The translations under genes were made by a program, and so were the position numbers. This document shows positions 6,951-13,497 of a DNA stretch of 19,366 nt, piece by piece. Origin of the DNA: JBNJGT01 sp964473285 (GTDB lineage: Archaea; Nanobdellota; Nanobdellia; Woesearchaeales; JACJVW01); NCBI GenBank assembly GCA_964473285.1, contig CAYYOI010000028.1:1-19366 (forward strand). The letters run 5' to 3'. The stretch's first letter is position 1. The number at the start of each line of letters is the position of its first letter. Below the pieces are notes generated by a model, which saw nothing but the letters and a program-made list of their open reading frames with translations, did not search any database and had not been told where the DNA came from.

Positions 6951-7624
6951 TTTCTTGTAATATCAGCTTCTTCCCTGAGCTGTTCAATTATCTCTTGCTG
7001 GGCTTCTTGTTGTTTCTCTTGCTCAATCACAGTAGTTATTTGCCCTTCTAGCTCTTCATAAGGCGGAGCAGATCCATTCTGTGTTGCCTTATATTGCTCA
7101 TAATATGCTTCTTTTTCGTCATCACTGATATTGAATTCATATCCCTCAAGTTCTGCTTGTAGGTATTCTTGGACTGCCAGATCCTGTTTGAATTGTTCCA
7201 GCTGCTCTTCATATGATGCCCCTTGTGTCTGCATCTGTTGCTTGTAATCTTCTAGGGTCATTCCCTGCTGCTGGAGTTGTCCTTCTATTGCCTGTTCTGT
7301 TTCTTCTGTTGTTGGTACATAATCTTGTGCCTTCTCTTGAAGGATCATTTGGTCAATCAACTGGTCAATTGCTTCCTCCTCAGAAATTTGCTGCCCTTGT
7401 TGCATGAACATTTGCTGCAGTTCAGCAACATCTTCTGGATATATCTTGTTTCCATTGACTGTTGCAACAGAAGTCTCTTCGGTGTTTTCAGTTTCCTCTT
7501 CAGTTTCCTCTTCAGGTGCCTGTTGTTCTGGTATATCTTGCTGGTCAGGTAAGGCTTGCGGTTCTTGGGCACAGCCTATTACTGTCACCAGTAAGAATGC
7601 CATTAATATGATTTTTTCTTTCAT
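6947..7624 (-). CDS. SurA-N-like acidic lipoprotein
   Basis: A 225-residue lipoprotein. A short signal peptide ends in VIGC with lipidated Cys18. An extremely Glu/Gln/Pro-rich linker (about 19-52) follows, then a helical Gln/Glu-rich domain. VATVNGNKIYPEDV (about 53-66) and IDQLIDQMILQEKA (about 83-96) are typical of the SurA/PrsA N-terminal chaperone fold. No parvulin PPIase domain can be seen, so it would be a chaperone or peptide-holding protein outside the membrane. The start at MKEKIIL leaves about 4 nt of leader after the TATA box at 7651-7658. Its stop shares TTAA with the stop of the facing synthetase gene. Confidence 0.75.
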   Translation of the reverse strand: MKEKIILMAFLLVTVIGCAQEPQALPDQQDIPEQQAPEEETEEETENTEETSVATVNGNKIYPEDVAELQQMFMQQGQQISEEEAIDQLIDQMILQEKAQDYVPTTEETEQAIEGQLQQQGMTLEDYKQQMQTQGASYEEQLEQFKQDLAVQEYLQAELEGYEFNISDDEKEAYYEQYKATQNGSAPPYEELEGQITTVIEQEKQQEAQQEIIEQLREEADITRN

Positions 7625-7650
7625 TGTAGATAAAAAAAACAAACTCTTTT

Positions 7651-7658
7651 TTTAAAAA
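7651..7658 (-). promoter_or_regulatory. TATA-like box of the SurA-N-like lipoprotein
   Basis: TTTTTAAA on the minus strand, centred about 30 bp before the ATG at 7624. It lies back to back with the promoter of the large plus-strand operon, 33 bp away. Confidence 0.45.
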
Positions 7659-7690
7659 TCTTATGGAGTCTCAATCACAAAAAAAGGAAA

Positions 7691-7698
7691 TATTTATA
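7691..7698 (+). promoter_or_regulatory. TATA box of the metal/redox operon
   Basis: TATTTATA is centred 26 bp before the ATG at 7721. It is the only clear promoter seen for the nine plus-strand genes up to 13327. Confidence 0.6.
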
Positions 7699-7720
7699 TA
7701 GTCTTGAATAATTATTCATT

Positions 7721-7972
7721 ATGGGTGGTATTATGCCAGGAAGAGATAGAACTGGTCCATCAGGTTCTGGGCCAATGACAGGAAGAGGGCTTGGCCCTTG
7801 TGGTGGAAGGCGTGCAATTCGTGGTAGAGGCTTAGGTAGAGGCTTTGGTAGAGGCTTAGGCAGAGGCCGAATCTCTGATAAAGACGAAAGCCAGATGATC
7901 GATGAGGAGCTGCAGGAAATTGAGAGAGAGCGTGAATACCTGAAAAAACGCAAGGAGAATCTCAATGAATAA
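7721..7972 (+). CDS. DUF5320-like Gly/Arg-rich small protein
   Basis: An 83-residue protein. The N-terminus MPGRDRTGPSGSGPMTGRG is the DUF5320 signature, a Gly/Arg-rich stretch of GRGL/GRGF units follows (35-50), and a charged coiled coil (about 55-83) ends it. The family is uncharacterised but is commonly found beside DUF134, NifX-like and Mrp/MinD-type genes, as here. The leaderless TATA position supports the ATG at 7721. The family's usual start would be the ATG at 7733, four codons on, with GGGTGGT before it as a possible ribosome binding site. It overlaps the CDF gene by 8 nt and is the first gene of the operon. Confidence 0.75.
   Translation: MGGIMPGRDRTGPSGSGPMTGRGLGPCGGRRAIRGRGLGRGFGRGLGRGRISDKDESQMIDEELQEIEREREYLKKRKENLNE
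7823..7870 (+). repeat. 12-bp minisatellite inside the DUF5320-like gene
   Basis: Four tandem copies of GGTAGAGGCTTA, with two variant bases in the last copies, encode GRGL-GRGF-GRGL-GRGR. The unit length keeps the frame, so copy number could vary without breaking the gene. Confidence 0.85.
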
Positions 7973-8990
7973 ATTACAAGTCTCCATTGCAGGAATTGGC
8001 GCCAACCTTTTTCTTTTTTTCATTAAGATAGTGGTTGGTATCATGTCTGGTTCCTATGCTATATTGGCAGATGCAGTCAACTCTGGTTCTGATATATTTG
8101 CATCTTTCATGAATTACATGGGAATCCGGCTTTCCAATAAACCCTCAGATGAAAAGCACCCATATGGCCATTATAAGTATGAGGTCCTTTTTGGACTGTT
8201 TGTTACCCTTATCATTTTCGGTTCAGCACTCTACATAATCTACAAGGCAATTCTTGGGATAATCTCACCTGAAGCCCTTGAACTCAGTATCCTGGGTATC
8301 ACAGTCATGCTCATTTCAGCAGCAACAAATGAGATAATGTCTCGCCTTAAGATTAGTACAGGAAAACGTGAGAACAGCCTCTCCCTTGTTGCAGACGGAG
8401 TTCATTCCAGGATAGACGTCCTTACATCCGCAGGAGTTCTGGTCGGGCTTCTTCTCTCAAATGTATGGATATATGCCGATGCCATAGTAGCTCTGCTTGT
8501 GGGAATATACATACTCAAGGAAGCCTACGAGCTTGGGCGTGAAGCAACAGAGAATCTTGTTGATGTAGCGGCAGACAAGGAACAGGTGGATAAGGTCCGG
8601 AAAGTACTGGAAAATGAAGGAATCAAGTCAACAGAATTAAAGACTCAGAAAAGGGGAAGCAAGTTCACTGCAAACCTTACCATCTCCCTTCCAAAAGATC
8701 TGACTGTTGATAAGGCAACCAGGCAGATGAATAATCTAAGGGAAAAACTGATTGACCAGGTCCCTGAACTTTCATATATTACAATCTCCATGGAAGACAA
8801 TGAAGGACAGACCAGTTATTATCGGGGTATGTTTGGGAAGGGGTATGGCTGGCAGACAAAAAATCCAGAATACTGCATATGCCCCAAATGCAAAACTAAG
8901 GTAAAACATGAAAGAGGTGTCCCTTGCAAGACAAGAAAATGCCCTCACTGTGATGAATATATGGTACGTGAAAATGCCTCGTCCGCATAG
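7965..8990 (+). CDS. CDF-family metal cation transporter with C-terminal zinc ribbon
   Basis: A 341-residue protein. Residues about 1-190 form six transmembrane segments. TM2 carries ADAVNSGSD (Asp36, Asp43) and TM5 VADGVHSRID (His147, Asp151), the transport-site residues of CDF exporters such as FieF/YiiP. HPYGH (65-69) is the usual loop motif. The cytoplasmic domain runs to about 278. An extra tail (about 285-341) has CxC-x2-C at 304-309 and C-x4-C-x2-C at 321-329, a zinc-ribbon-type knuckle pair with HERGVPC between. CDF proteins export divalent metals (Zn, Fe, Mn, Co); the ion is not determined here. The ribbon could sense or bind metal, or contact operon partners. Confidence 0.92.
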   Translation: MNKLQVSIAGIGANLFLFFIKIVVGIMSGSYAILADAVNSGSDIFASFMNYMGIRLSNKPSDEKHPYGHYKYEVLFGLFVTLIIFGSALYIIYKAILGIISPEALELSILGITVMLISAATNEIMSRLKISTGKRENSLSLVADGVHSRIDVLTSAGVLVGLLLSNVWIYADAIVALLVGIYILKEAYELGREATENLVDVAADKEQVDKVRKVLENEGIKSTELKTQKRGSKFTANLTISLPKDLTVDKATRQMNNLREKLIDQVPELSYITISMEDNEGQTSYYRGMFGKGYGWQTKNPEYCICPKCKTKVKHERGVPCKTRKCPHCDEYMVRENASSA

Positions 8991-9327
8991 TAGAAGAAAG
9001 GTATGCAAAAAGCCTGCTTTTGAATACTTCAAGCCTGCAGGAATACCACTTAATAAGATTGAAGAGATAACTTTGACTATAGATGAGTATGAGGCAATAA
9101 GACTCAAGGATCATCTAGTGCTTGACCAGACCAATGCTTCAGCTAAAATGAATGTTTCCCAACCAACATTCCACAGGCTGCTCTTGAGTGCAAGAAAAAA
9201 GATCAGCCAAGCGATTGTTAAAGGCAAGGCCATAAGGATTGAAGGAGGTCATTATGCTTATTGTGGGGAGGAATGTGAATGGATAGGTGGCCGTATGTGC
9301 CGGAGGAGAAAATGGAAACGATATTAG
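8974..9327 (+). CDS. DUF134-family helix-turn-helix protein
   Basis: A 117-residue protein. The N-terminus MPRPHSRRKVCKKPAFEYFKP and the run LTIDEYEAIRLKD are the DUF134 signature. A sigma-70 region-4-like helix-turn-helix (about 58-85, NASAKMNVSQPTFHRLLLSARKK) and KAIRIEGGHY follow. A short Cys-bearing tail (YCGEECEWIGGRMC) could hold a metal or cluster. The start is taken at MPRP, 22 codons inside the longest frame, to match the family. It overlaps the CDF gene by 17 nt and the Mrp gene by 16 nt. It may be the regulator of this operon, though DNA binding has not been established for it from this sequence. Confidence 0.88.
   Translation: MPRPHSRRKVCKKPAFEYFKPAGIPLNKIEEITLTIDEYEAIRLKDHLVLDQTNASAKMNVSQPTFHRLLLSARKKISQAIVKGKAIRIEGGHYAYCGEECEWIGGRMCRRRKWKRY
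9302..9308 (+). promoter_or_regulatory. Shine-Dalgarno site for the Mrp-type ATPase
   Basis: GGAGGAG ends 3 nt before the ATG at 9312. It lies inside the upstream DUF134 gene and decides the start of the ATPase over an in-frame ATG at 9279. Confidence 0.6.
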
Positions 9328-10016
9328 TCATGAGCGGTAAAGGAGGCGTCGGTAAGACGACAGTTGCAGTAAATCTGGCAGTTCTGTTGGCAGAGAAAGG
9401 ATATAAGGTTGGCCTTATGGATGCAGATATTCACGGTCCCAATGTCCCGGAAATGCTTGGCATGACAGAATCGCAAGTCACACAGAAGGATAATAAGATC
9501 ATACCTATTCCTGTGAATCCAGATCTTGAGATGATATCAATCGCTTTTTTCACAGAGAAATCAAAATCAGTCATCTGGCGTGGCCCGATGAAACATAATC
9601 TTTTGCGTCAGTTCATTGAAGACGTCTCCTGGAGCGATAATGATTATCTCATAGTTGATCTTCCTCCAGGAACAGGTGATGAGTCAATAAGCATAATCCA
9701 GCTCATCCAAAGCAAAGGGGCAATCATAGTTTCCACCCCACAGAAAGTCTCAATGGCAGATTCTGTCCGTGCCATTGATTTTTGCCGTAGTATGGAGGTA
9801 CCTATCATTGGACTAGTGGAGAACATGTCAGGAGGCATATTCGGGAAAGGAACAATAGAGGCTGTTGCAAAAGAGAATGACCTGCCTTTCCTTGGAACAA
9901 TACCTCTGGATGAGTCCATTGTAAAGGAATCTGAGAGTGGAAAACCTTTTATAAAAGAAGAATCTTATGCAAAAGAAGTGTTAGATAGCATAGCAAAAAA
10001 AATAGGTGAAAAATGA
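9312..10016 (+). CDS. Mrp/NBP35-type P-loop ATPase lacking the CxxC motif
   Basis: A 234-residue deviant Walker A ATPase: GKGGVGKTT (9-17), MDADIHGPN (36-44), VIWRGPMKHNLLRQF (87-101) and DLPPGTGDE (116-124) are the Mrp/ApbC signature. Relatives carry an Fe-S cluster to target proteins through a CPxC motif placed after VENMSG. Here VENMSGGIFGKG runs straight on with that motif absent, and the only cysteine in the protein is Cys158. It therefore may not hold a cluster itself and could act as an ATP switch for partners such as the ferredoxin-bearing ATPases downstream. It overlaps the NifX-like gene by 4 nt (ATGA). Confidence 0.92.
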   Translation: METILVMSGKGGVGKTTVAVNLAVLLAEKGYKVGLMDADIHGPNVPEMLGMTESQVTQKDNKIIPIPVNPDLEMISIAFFTEKSKSVIWRGPMKHNLLRQFIEDVSWSDNDYLIVDLPPGTGDESISIIQLIQSKGAIIVSTPQKVSMADSVRAIDFCRSMEVPIIGLVENMSGGIFGKGTIEAVAKENDLPFLGTIPLDESIVKESESGKPFIKEESYAKEVLDSIAKKIGEK

Positions 10017-10669
10017 GAATAGTAATAACAATTGATGATTCCCACGTGAATCAGATATTCGGAAGATGCCGCCAGTTCATGGTGGTTGACGAGAACGGCC
10101 GTGACCTTATAGATAATGAAGGTGCACAGGAAGAGCATGGTGCAGGCATAAGAGCCGCCCAGCAGGTAGCAAACCTCAAACCTACAGCACTGATAACAGG
10201 TGAAGTAGGACCAAAGGCATCAGAAGTATTAAAAAAACTTGGGGTAAAAGCATATCATGCCCATGGTCTGATAGAAGATGCTATAAGTGATTTCAAAGAA
10301 GGAAAGCTTGAGGTATTGGTTGATCCTGGACTTATCTGTGTACCTCTCGTTGATCACAATGATCGTGAGTCAAGGATCTCAGAACATTTTGGTCACGCAC
10401 CATACATGGCACTATACAATCCTCATTCGGATTCATTGGCTATACAGAAGAATCCATTGGATCACCAGAGTGCCAAGTCTCCAGCCGATCAGCTTATGGA
10501 ACAGATTAATCCCAGTGTAATATTTGCGCTTGGGATGGGTGGCAGAGCAATAAATCTGTTTGCTGCCTATGGTGTAAGTTTGAGGACAGGACCTTACAAG
10601 ATAATAAAAGAAATGATACAAAATCTGTCAGAGCTTGAGGATCTGACAAAAACATGCAAGGAGGAATAA
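10013..10669 (+). CDS. tandem-domain NifX/NafY-type cofactor-binding protein
   Basis: A 218-residue protein with two copies of the dinitrogenase iron-molybdenum cofactor domain. The first (about 1-103) has MRIVITIDD, FGRCRQF, HGAGIRAAQ, ITGEVGPKA and FKEGKLE. The second (about 104-210) has VPLVDHN, ISEHFGHAPY, NPLDHQSAKSPAD and FALGMGGRAINLF. Family members bind FeMo-co or its precursors in diazotrophs, but many archaea encode them without nitrogenase, and no nif gene is seen here. It probably binds a metal cluster handled by its operon partners. It overlaps the ATPase by 4 nt and precedes Prx by 3 nt. Confidence 0.9.
   Translation: MRIVITIDDSHVNQIFGRCRQFMVVDENGRDLIDNEGAQEEHGAGIRAAQQVANLKPTALITGEVGPKASEVLKKLGVKAYHAHGLIEDAISDFKEGKLEVLVDPGLICVPLVDHNDRESRISEHFGHAPYMALYNPHSDSLAIQKNPLDHQSAKSPADQLMEQINPSVIFALGMGGRAINLFAAYGVSLRTGPYKIIKEMIQNLSELEDLTKTCKEE
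10658..10665 (+). promoter_or_regulatory. Shine-Dalgarno site for the peroxiredoxin
   Basis: AAGGAGGA ends 7 nt before the ATG at 10673. This is the only operon junction with a gap instead of an overlap, so the peroxiredoxin has independent and probably strong initiation. Confidence 0.7.
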
Positions 10670-10672
10670 AAG

Positions 10673-11323
10673 ATGGAAGAGAAAAAATTCCCATTACTAG
10701 GAGATGAGTTTCCAGAAGTGATAGTACAGACAACACATGGCCCAATGAAGCTACCAAAAGACTTTTCAGGAAAGTGGTTCGTGCTATTCAGCCATCCAGG
10801 TGACTTCACGCCTGTATGCACCACTGAGTTTGTAGCTTTCCAGAAACGAATCAGTGATTTTGAGCAGCTGGATACAAGCCTGATAGGCCTTTCAGTTGAT
10901 CAGGTCTACTCACACATGAAGTGGACTGAATGGATCAAGGAAAAGATAGGTGAAGAGATTACTTTTCCGATAATTGCCGATGATCTTGGTAATGTTTCCT
11001 ACCAGTTAGGGCTTATCCATCCAGGAAAAGGAGCAAACACTGTACGTGCAGTTTATATTGTTGATCCAAAGGGCTACATCCGTCTTATCCTGTATTATCC
11101 CCAGGAGATCGGAAGGAGTATTGAGGAGATAATAAGGGCAGTGAAAGCATTGCAGGCTTCAGACCAGCATAAGGTTGCTCTTCCAGCGGACTGGCCAAAT
11201 AATGCCTTGATCCAGGATCATGCTATCATCCCTCCACCAAAGGATGAGAAAAGTGCAAAGGATCGGCTTAACAAGTACACTTGTTATGACTGGTGGTTCT
11301 GCCATCAGGAACTGGATAAATGA
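10673..11323 (+). CDS. archaeal Prx6-type peroxiredoxin
   Basis: A 216-residue thiol peroxidase. HPGDFTPVCTTEF gives the peroxidatic Cys49 with Thr46, and Arg125 lies in NTVRAVY. The C-terminal arm has CYDWWFC with Cys204 and Cys210. This pattern matches the archaeal Prx such as Aeropyrum ApTPx, in which one tail cysteine resolves Cys49 and the protein forms large rings. It reduces hydrogen peroxide or organic peroxides with a thiol donor that is not encoded nearby. Its placement between the NifX-like protein and the MinD-ferredoxin ATPases suggests protection of labile clusters. It overlaps the next gene by 4 nt. Confidence 0.95.
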   Translation: MEEKKFPLLGDEFPEVIVQTTHGPMKLPKDFSGKWFVLFSHPGDFTPVCTTEFVAFQKRISDFEQLDTSLIGLSVDQVYSHMKWTEWIKEKIGEEITFPIIADDLGNVSYQLGLIHPGKGANTVRAVYIVDPKGYIRLILYYPQEIGRSIEEIIRAVKALQASDQHKVALPADWPNNALIQDHAIIPPPKDEKSAKDRLNKYTCYDWWFCHQELDK

Positions 11324-12102
11324 GGATAGGCATTACCGGAGGAAAGGGTGGTACTGGCAAGTCCACCATGGCAACCGCCTTGGCAAGGCAAGGGACTCAG
11401 TTGGTTGACATGGACGTGGATTGCCCTAATGATCACCTTATCCTTTCCCTTTCTTTAGAAAAGATACAGGATGTAAAACAGCGCATCCCCCGCATAACTG
11501 ATGGTTGTTATGGATGCAGCTCATGTATTCAGGTATGCATGGAAAACGCACTGATCCAGATCCCCGGACAAAAACCTGAATGCATTGAATCCCAGTGCAA
11601 TGGATGTGGAGCATGTTATTACAGGTGTCCAAAAAATGCTATTGAATGGGAAGAAAAGATTATAGGTTCTATCAAAAAAGGAGAGGGTTTACTCTCCGGA
11701 GAACTTAATATCGGAGAGCCAAACGCAGAAAGGGTAGTTTCTGCAATCAAGGATATCATTGATCAGATTGATAATGATCAGATAATCATCGACACAGCTG
11801 CAGGAACTCATTGCAACGTTATTGCAGCACTGGAACTATGTGATAAAGTATTCTGTGTTGCTGAGCCAACACCTTTAGGTTCCCATGACCTTGATCTCAT
11901 GCTTACCCTGTGTGCAAGTCTGAAAAAACCAACACAAATAATAATTAACAAATCAGACATAGGAGACACATCACTTATAGAGACGCTTGCCTCAAGGCAC
12001 AAAGTAGATATTGTAGCCCGTGTGCCTTACGATGAATCAATTCTCAAAAACTATGCTGCAGGCACTTCAATAGAAATAAAGGAACTGGAGGGATTGGTAT
12101 GA
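11320..12102 (+). CDS. MinD-superfamily ATPase with inserted two-cluster ferredoxin domain, copy 1
   Basis: A 260-residue protein. The P-loop is GGKGGTGKST (7-16), a deviant Walker A. A ferredoxin insert holds two CX2CX2CX3C motifs, Cys63/66/69/73 and Cys93/96/99/103 (CNGCGACYYRCP), ligands for two [4Fe-4S] clusters. The rest of the ATPase fold has DTAAGTHCNVI, AEPTPLGSHDL and INKSD. These proteins occur as adjacent pairs in many archaea and anaerobic bacteria, often beside NifX-like genes, but their role is not established. Partnering with copy 2 in an ATP-gated electron or cluster transfer is inference. It overlaps Prx by 4 nt and the GIY-YIG gene by 4 nt. Confidence 0.93.
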   Translation: MRIGITGGKGGTGKSTMATALARQGTQLVDMDVDCPNDHLILSLSLEKIQDVKQRIPRITDGCYGCSSCIQVCMENALIQIPGQKPECIESQCNGCGACYYRCPKNAIEWEEKIIGSIKKGEGLLSGELNIGEPNAERVVSAIKDIIDQIDNDQIIIDTAAGTHCNVIAALELCDKVFCVAEPTPLGSHDLDLMLTLCASLKKPTQIIINKSDIGDTSLIETLASRHKVDIVARVPYDESILKNYAAGTSIEIKELEGLV

Positions 12103-12491
12103 TCTATTGTCTTCTCATAACAATCAAGCGCCCCATAATGGAAAAGATCGGATCTCTTGGTATTGTTCCTTTCAATAAAGGGACTTATCTCTATGTCGGT
12201 TCAGCAAAAAACGGCCTTGACAAGCGTATCAAGCGTCATCTTTCAAAGGATAAGAAACGTTACTGGCACATTGATTATCTACTTGCAAACCCCTCTGTAG
12301 TTCTGGATAAGGTATTTTATACAGAGAAGAAAGAAGAATGTGCATTTGCAAGACAGGTAAGCAAGAATGCCTACCTCACCAATGGATTTGGTTGTTCAGA
12401 CTGCAAGTGCAAGTCCCATCTTTTTAGGCTTACCTCAAAGAAACTCCTGGATGAGCTGACTGAATTTGATATAGAGACACTTGCACAATGA
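12099..12491 (+). CDS. GIY-YIG (DUF123, Uri-type) nuclease-like protein
   Basis: A 130-residue single-domain protein. GTYLYVGSA (28-36) is the GIY-YIG core, KRIKRHLSK (42-50) holds the arginine/histidine segment, YWHIDYLL and KKEECAFA (78-85) the acidic segment, and GFGCSDCKCKSHLF a Cys-rich stretch typical of COG1833. The family is predicted to be a structure-specific endonuclease; substrates are unknown. It overlaps both neighbours by ATGA, so it is translationally coupled between the two MinD-ferredoxin genes. There is no evident functional link to metal handling; it may be a hitch-hiker or may have a cluster-sensitive role. Confidence 0.9.
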   Translation: MIYCLLITIKRPIMEKIGSLGIVPFNKGTYLYVGSAKNGLDKRIKRHLSKDKKRYWHIDYLLANPSVVLDKVFYTEKKEECAFARQVSKNAYLTNGFGCSDCKCKSHLFRLTSKKLLDELTEFDIETLAQ

Positions 12492-13327
12492 AACTGGTTG
12501 TTTTGTCAGGCAAAGGTGGTGTTGGAAAAAGCAGTATAACAGCTTCCCTTGCAGTATTGCTATCCCGTAAAAAGAAAGTAGTCTGTGCAGACTGCGACGT
12601 TGATGCATCCAACCTCCCTCTTGTCTTGGGTTCCACTGCTGACGAGACCTATCCCATAAATGCCTCTAAAAAAGCAGTAATAAGCGATGCCTGCACCAGT
12701 TGTAAGAAATGCTTTGAAACATGCTATTTCAATGCTATAGAATGGGATAGTAAGCCTATCATAACAGGAAAATGCGAGGGTTGCGGAACCTGTGCAGTTG
12801 TGTGTCCAGCCAAGGCTATCACCCTGAAGTCCTTTGAGAATGCAATCCTTACCATAGGTTCTGGAAAAGGGATAGACATTGTAGCAGCACAACTAAAGAT
12901 TGGAGAATCAGGAAGTGGCAAGATTGTAAATTATGTGAAAGAGACAGCTGAAAAGAGACAATATGATTTCATGCTCATTGATGCAGCAGCAGGAGTTGGT
13001 TGTCCTGTTATTGCATCTGTAAAGGGGGCAGACAGAGCCATGCTGATAGTTGAACCGACTCCCACATCTTTTGCAGATATGCAGCGGGCAAATACCCTTC
13101 TTGATAATTTCAATATCCCAAGCATCATTGTAATCAACAAGTGCGACATTGGAGAAACAAGAGAGATCTACCAGTTTGCAAAAGAACATAATATTCCTGT
13201 TGTGGCAGAAATTCCCTATGAAAAGCGTTTTGTCCGGGCCCTGGTAAACTTAAGGCCTGCAATTCTGGAGTTTCCTGAGCTGGAGAAATATTTTACACCT
13301 ATCCTTGTGAGTCTTTCGAAAAAATGA
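12488..13327 (+). CDS. MinD-superfamily ATPase with inserted two-cluster ferredoxin domain, copy 2
   Basis: A 279-residue protein with P-loop GKGGVGKSS (8-16) and the ADCDVDASNL motif. The ferredoxin insert has Cys69/72/75/79 and Cys96/99/102/106 (CEGCGTCAVVCP), for two [4Fe-4S] clusters. DAAAGVGCPVIA, EPTPTSFAD and INKCDIG complete the ATPase fold. It differs clearly from copy 1 (GVGKSS against GTGKST) and keeps the DVDASNLP motif intact, whereas copy 1 has DVDCPNDH. It is the last gene of the operon; a terminator-like hairpin lies about 40 bp downstream. Confidence 0.93.
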   Translation: MKLVVLSGKGGVGKSSITASLAVLLSRKKKVVCADCDVDASNLPLVLGSTADETYPINASKKAVISDACTSCKKCFETCYFNAIEWDSKPIITGKCEGCGTCAVVCPAKAITLKSFENAILTIGSGKGIDIVAAQLKIGESGSGKIVNYVKETAEKRQYDFMLIDAAAGVGCPVIASVKGADRAMLIVEPTPTSFADMQRANTLLDNFNIPSIIVINKCDIGETREIYQFAKEHNIPVVAEIPYEKRFVRALVNLRPAILEFPELEKYFTPILVSLSKK

Positions 13328-13328
13328 C

Positions 13329-13433
13329 TAGCATCATTATTACGAAGTCCAGCCCGCATCTCCCTATAAGGTGACAGGGCCTTACGGGGATGTCACCTCT
13401 TTTTAAAAAGAAATCAGGCCGAAGTCGATGCTA
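13329..13433 (+). other. structured intergenic region, possible 3' RNA element
   Basis: TAGCATC (13329-13335) pairs with GATGCTA (13427-13433), enclosing the terminator hairpin. CGAAGTC occurs at 13343-13349 and 13420-13426. A second hairpin, with arms 13357-13371 and 13380-13392 (TAAGG/CCTTA, CCC/GGG, CATC/GATG), shares bases with the terminator stem, so the two cannot form together. No coding frame of note lies here. It may be a regulated 3' end or a small RNA; I recognise no known riboswitch or guide RNA. Confidence 0.35.
13369..13404 (+). terminator. hairpin plus T-run terminator of the operon
   Basis: AGGTGACA (13369-13376) and TGTCACCT (13391-13398) form an 8-bp stem around a 14-nt loop, followed at once by C and five T. 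It lies after the last operon gene and ahead of the MoxR promoter. Confidence 0.65.
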
Positions 13434-13467
13434 AGGAATTATTCGAAAACTCTATCCTTACACAAGT

Positions 13468-13475
13468 TTTATAAA
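13468..13475 (+). promoter_or_regulatory. TATA box of the MoxR-VWA operon
   Basis: TTTATAAA centred 26 bp before the ATG at 13498. It favours that ATG over the GTG at 13489, which would lie upstream of the transcription start. Confidence 0.6.
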
Positions 13476-13497
13476 ACAATATTCTTTTGTGAAAACA

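Noticed and set aside
10013..10669. Nitrogenase-associated locus
   Set aside because: NifX/NafY-type domains occur widely without nitrogenase, and no nifH, nifD, nifK, nifE, nifN or nifB is present in the window.
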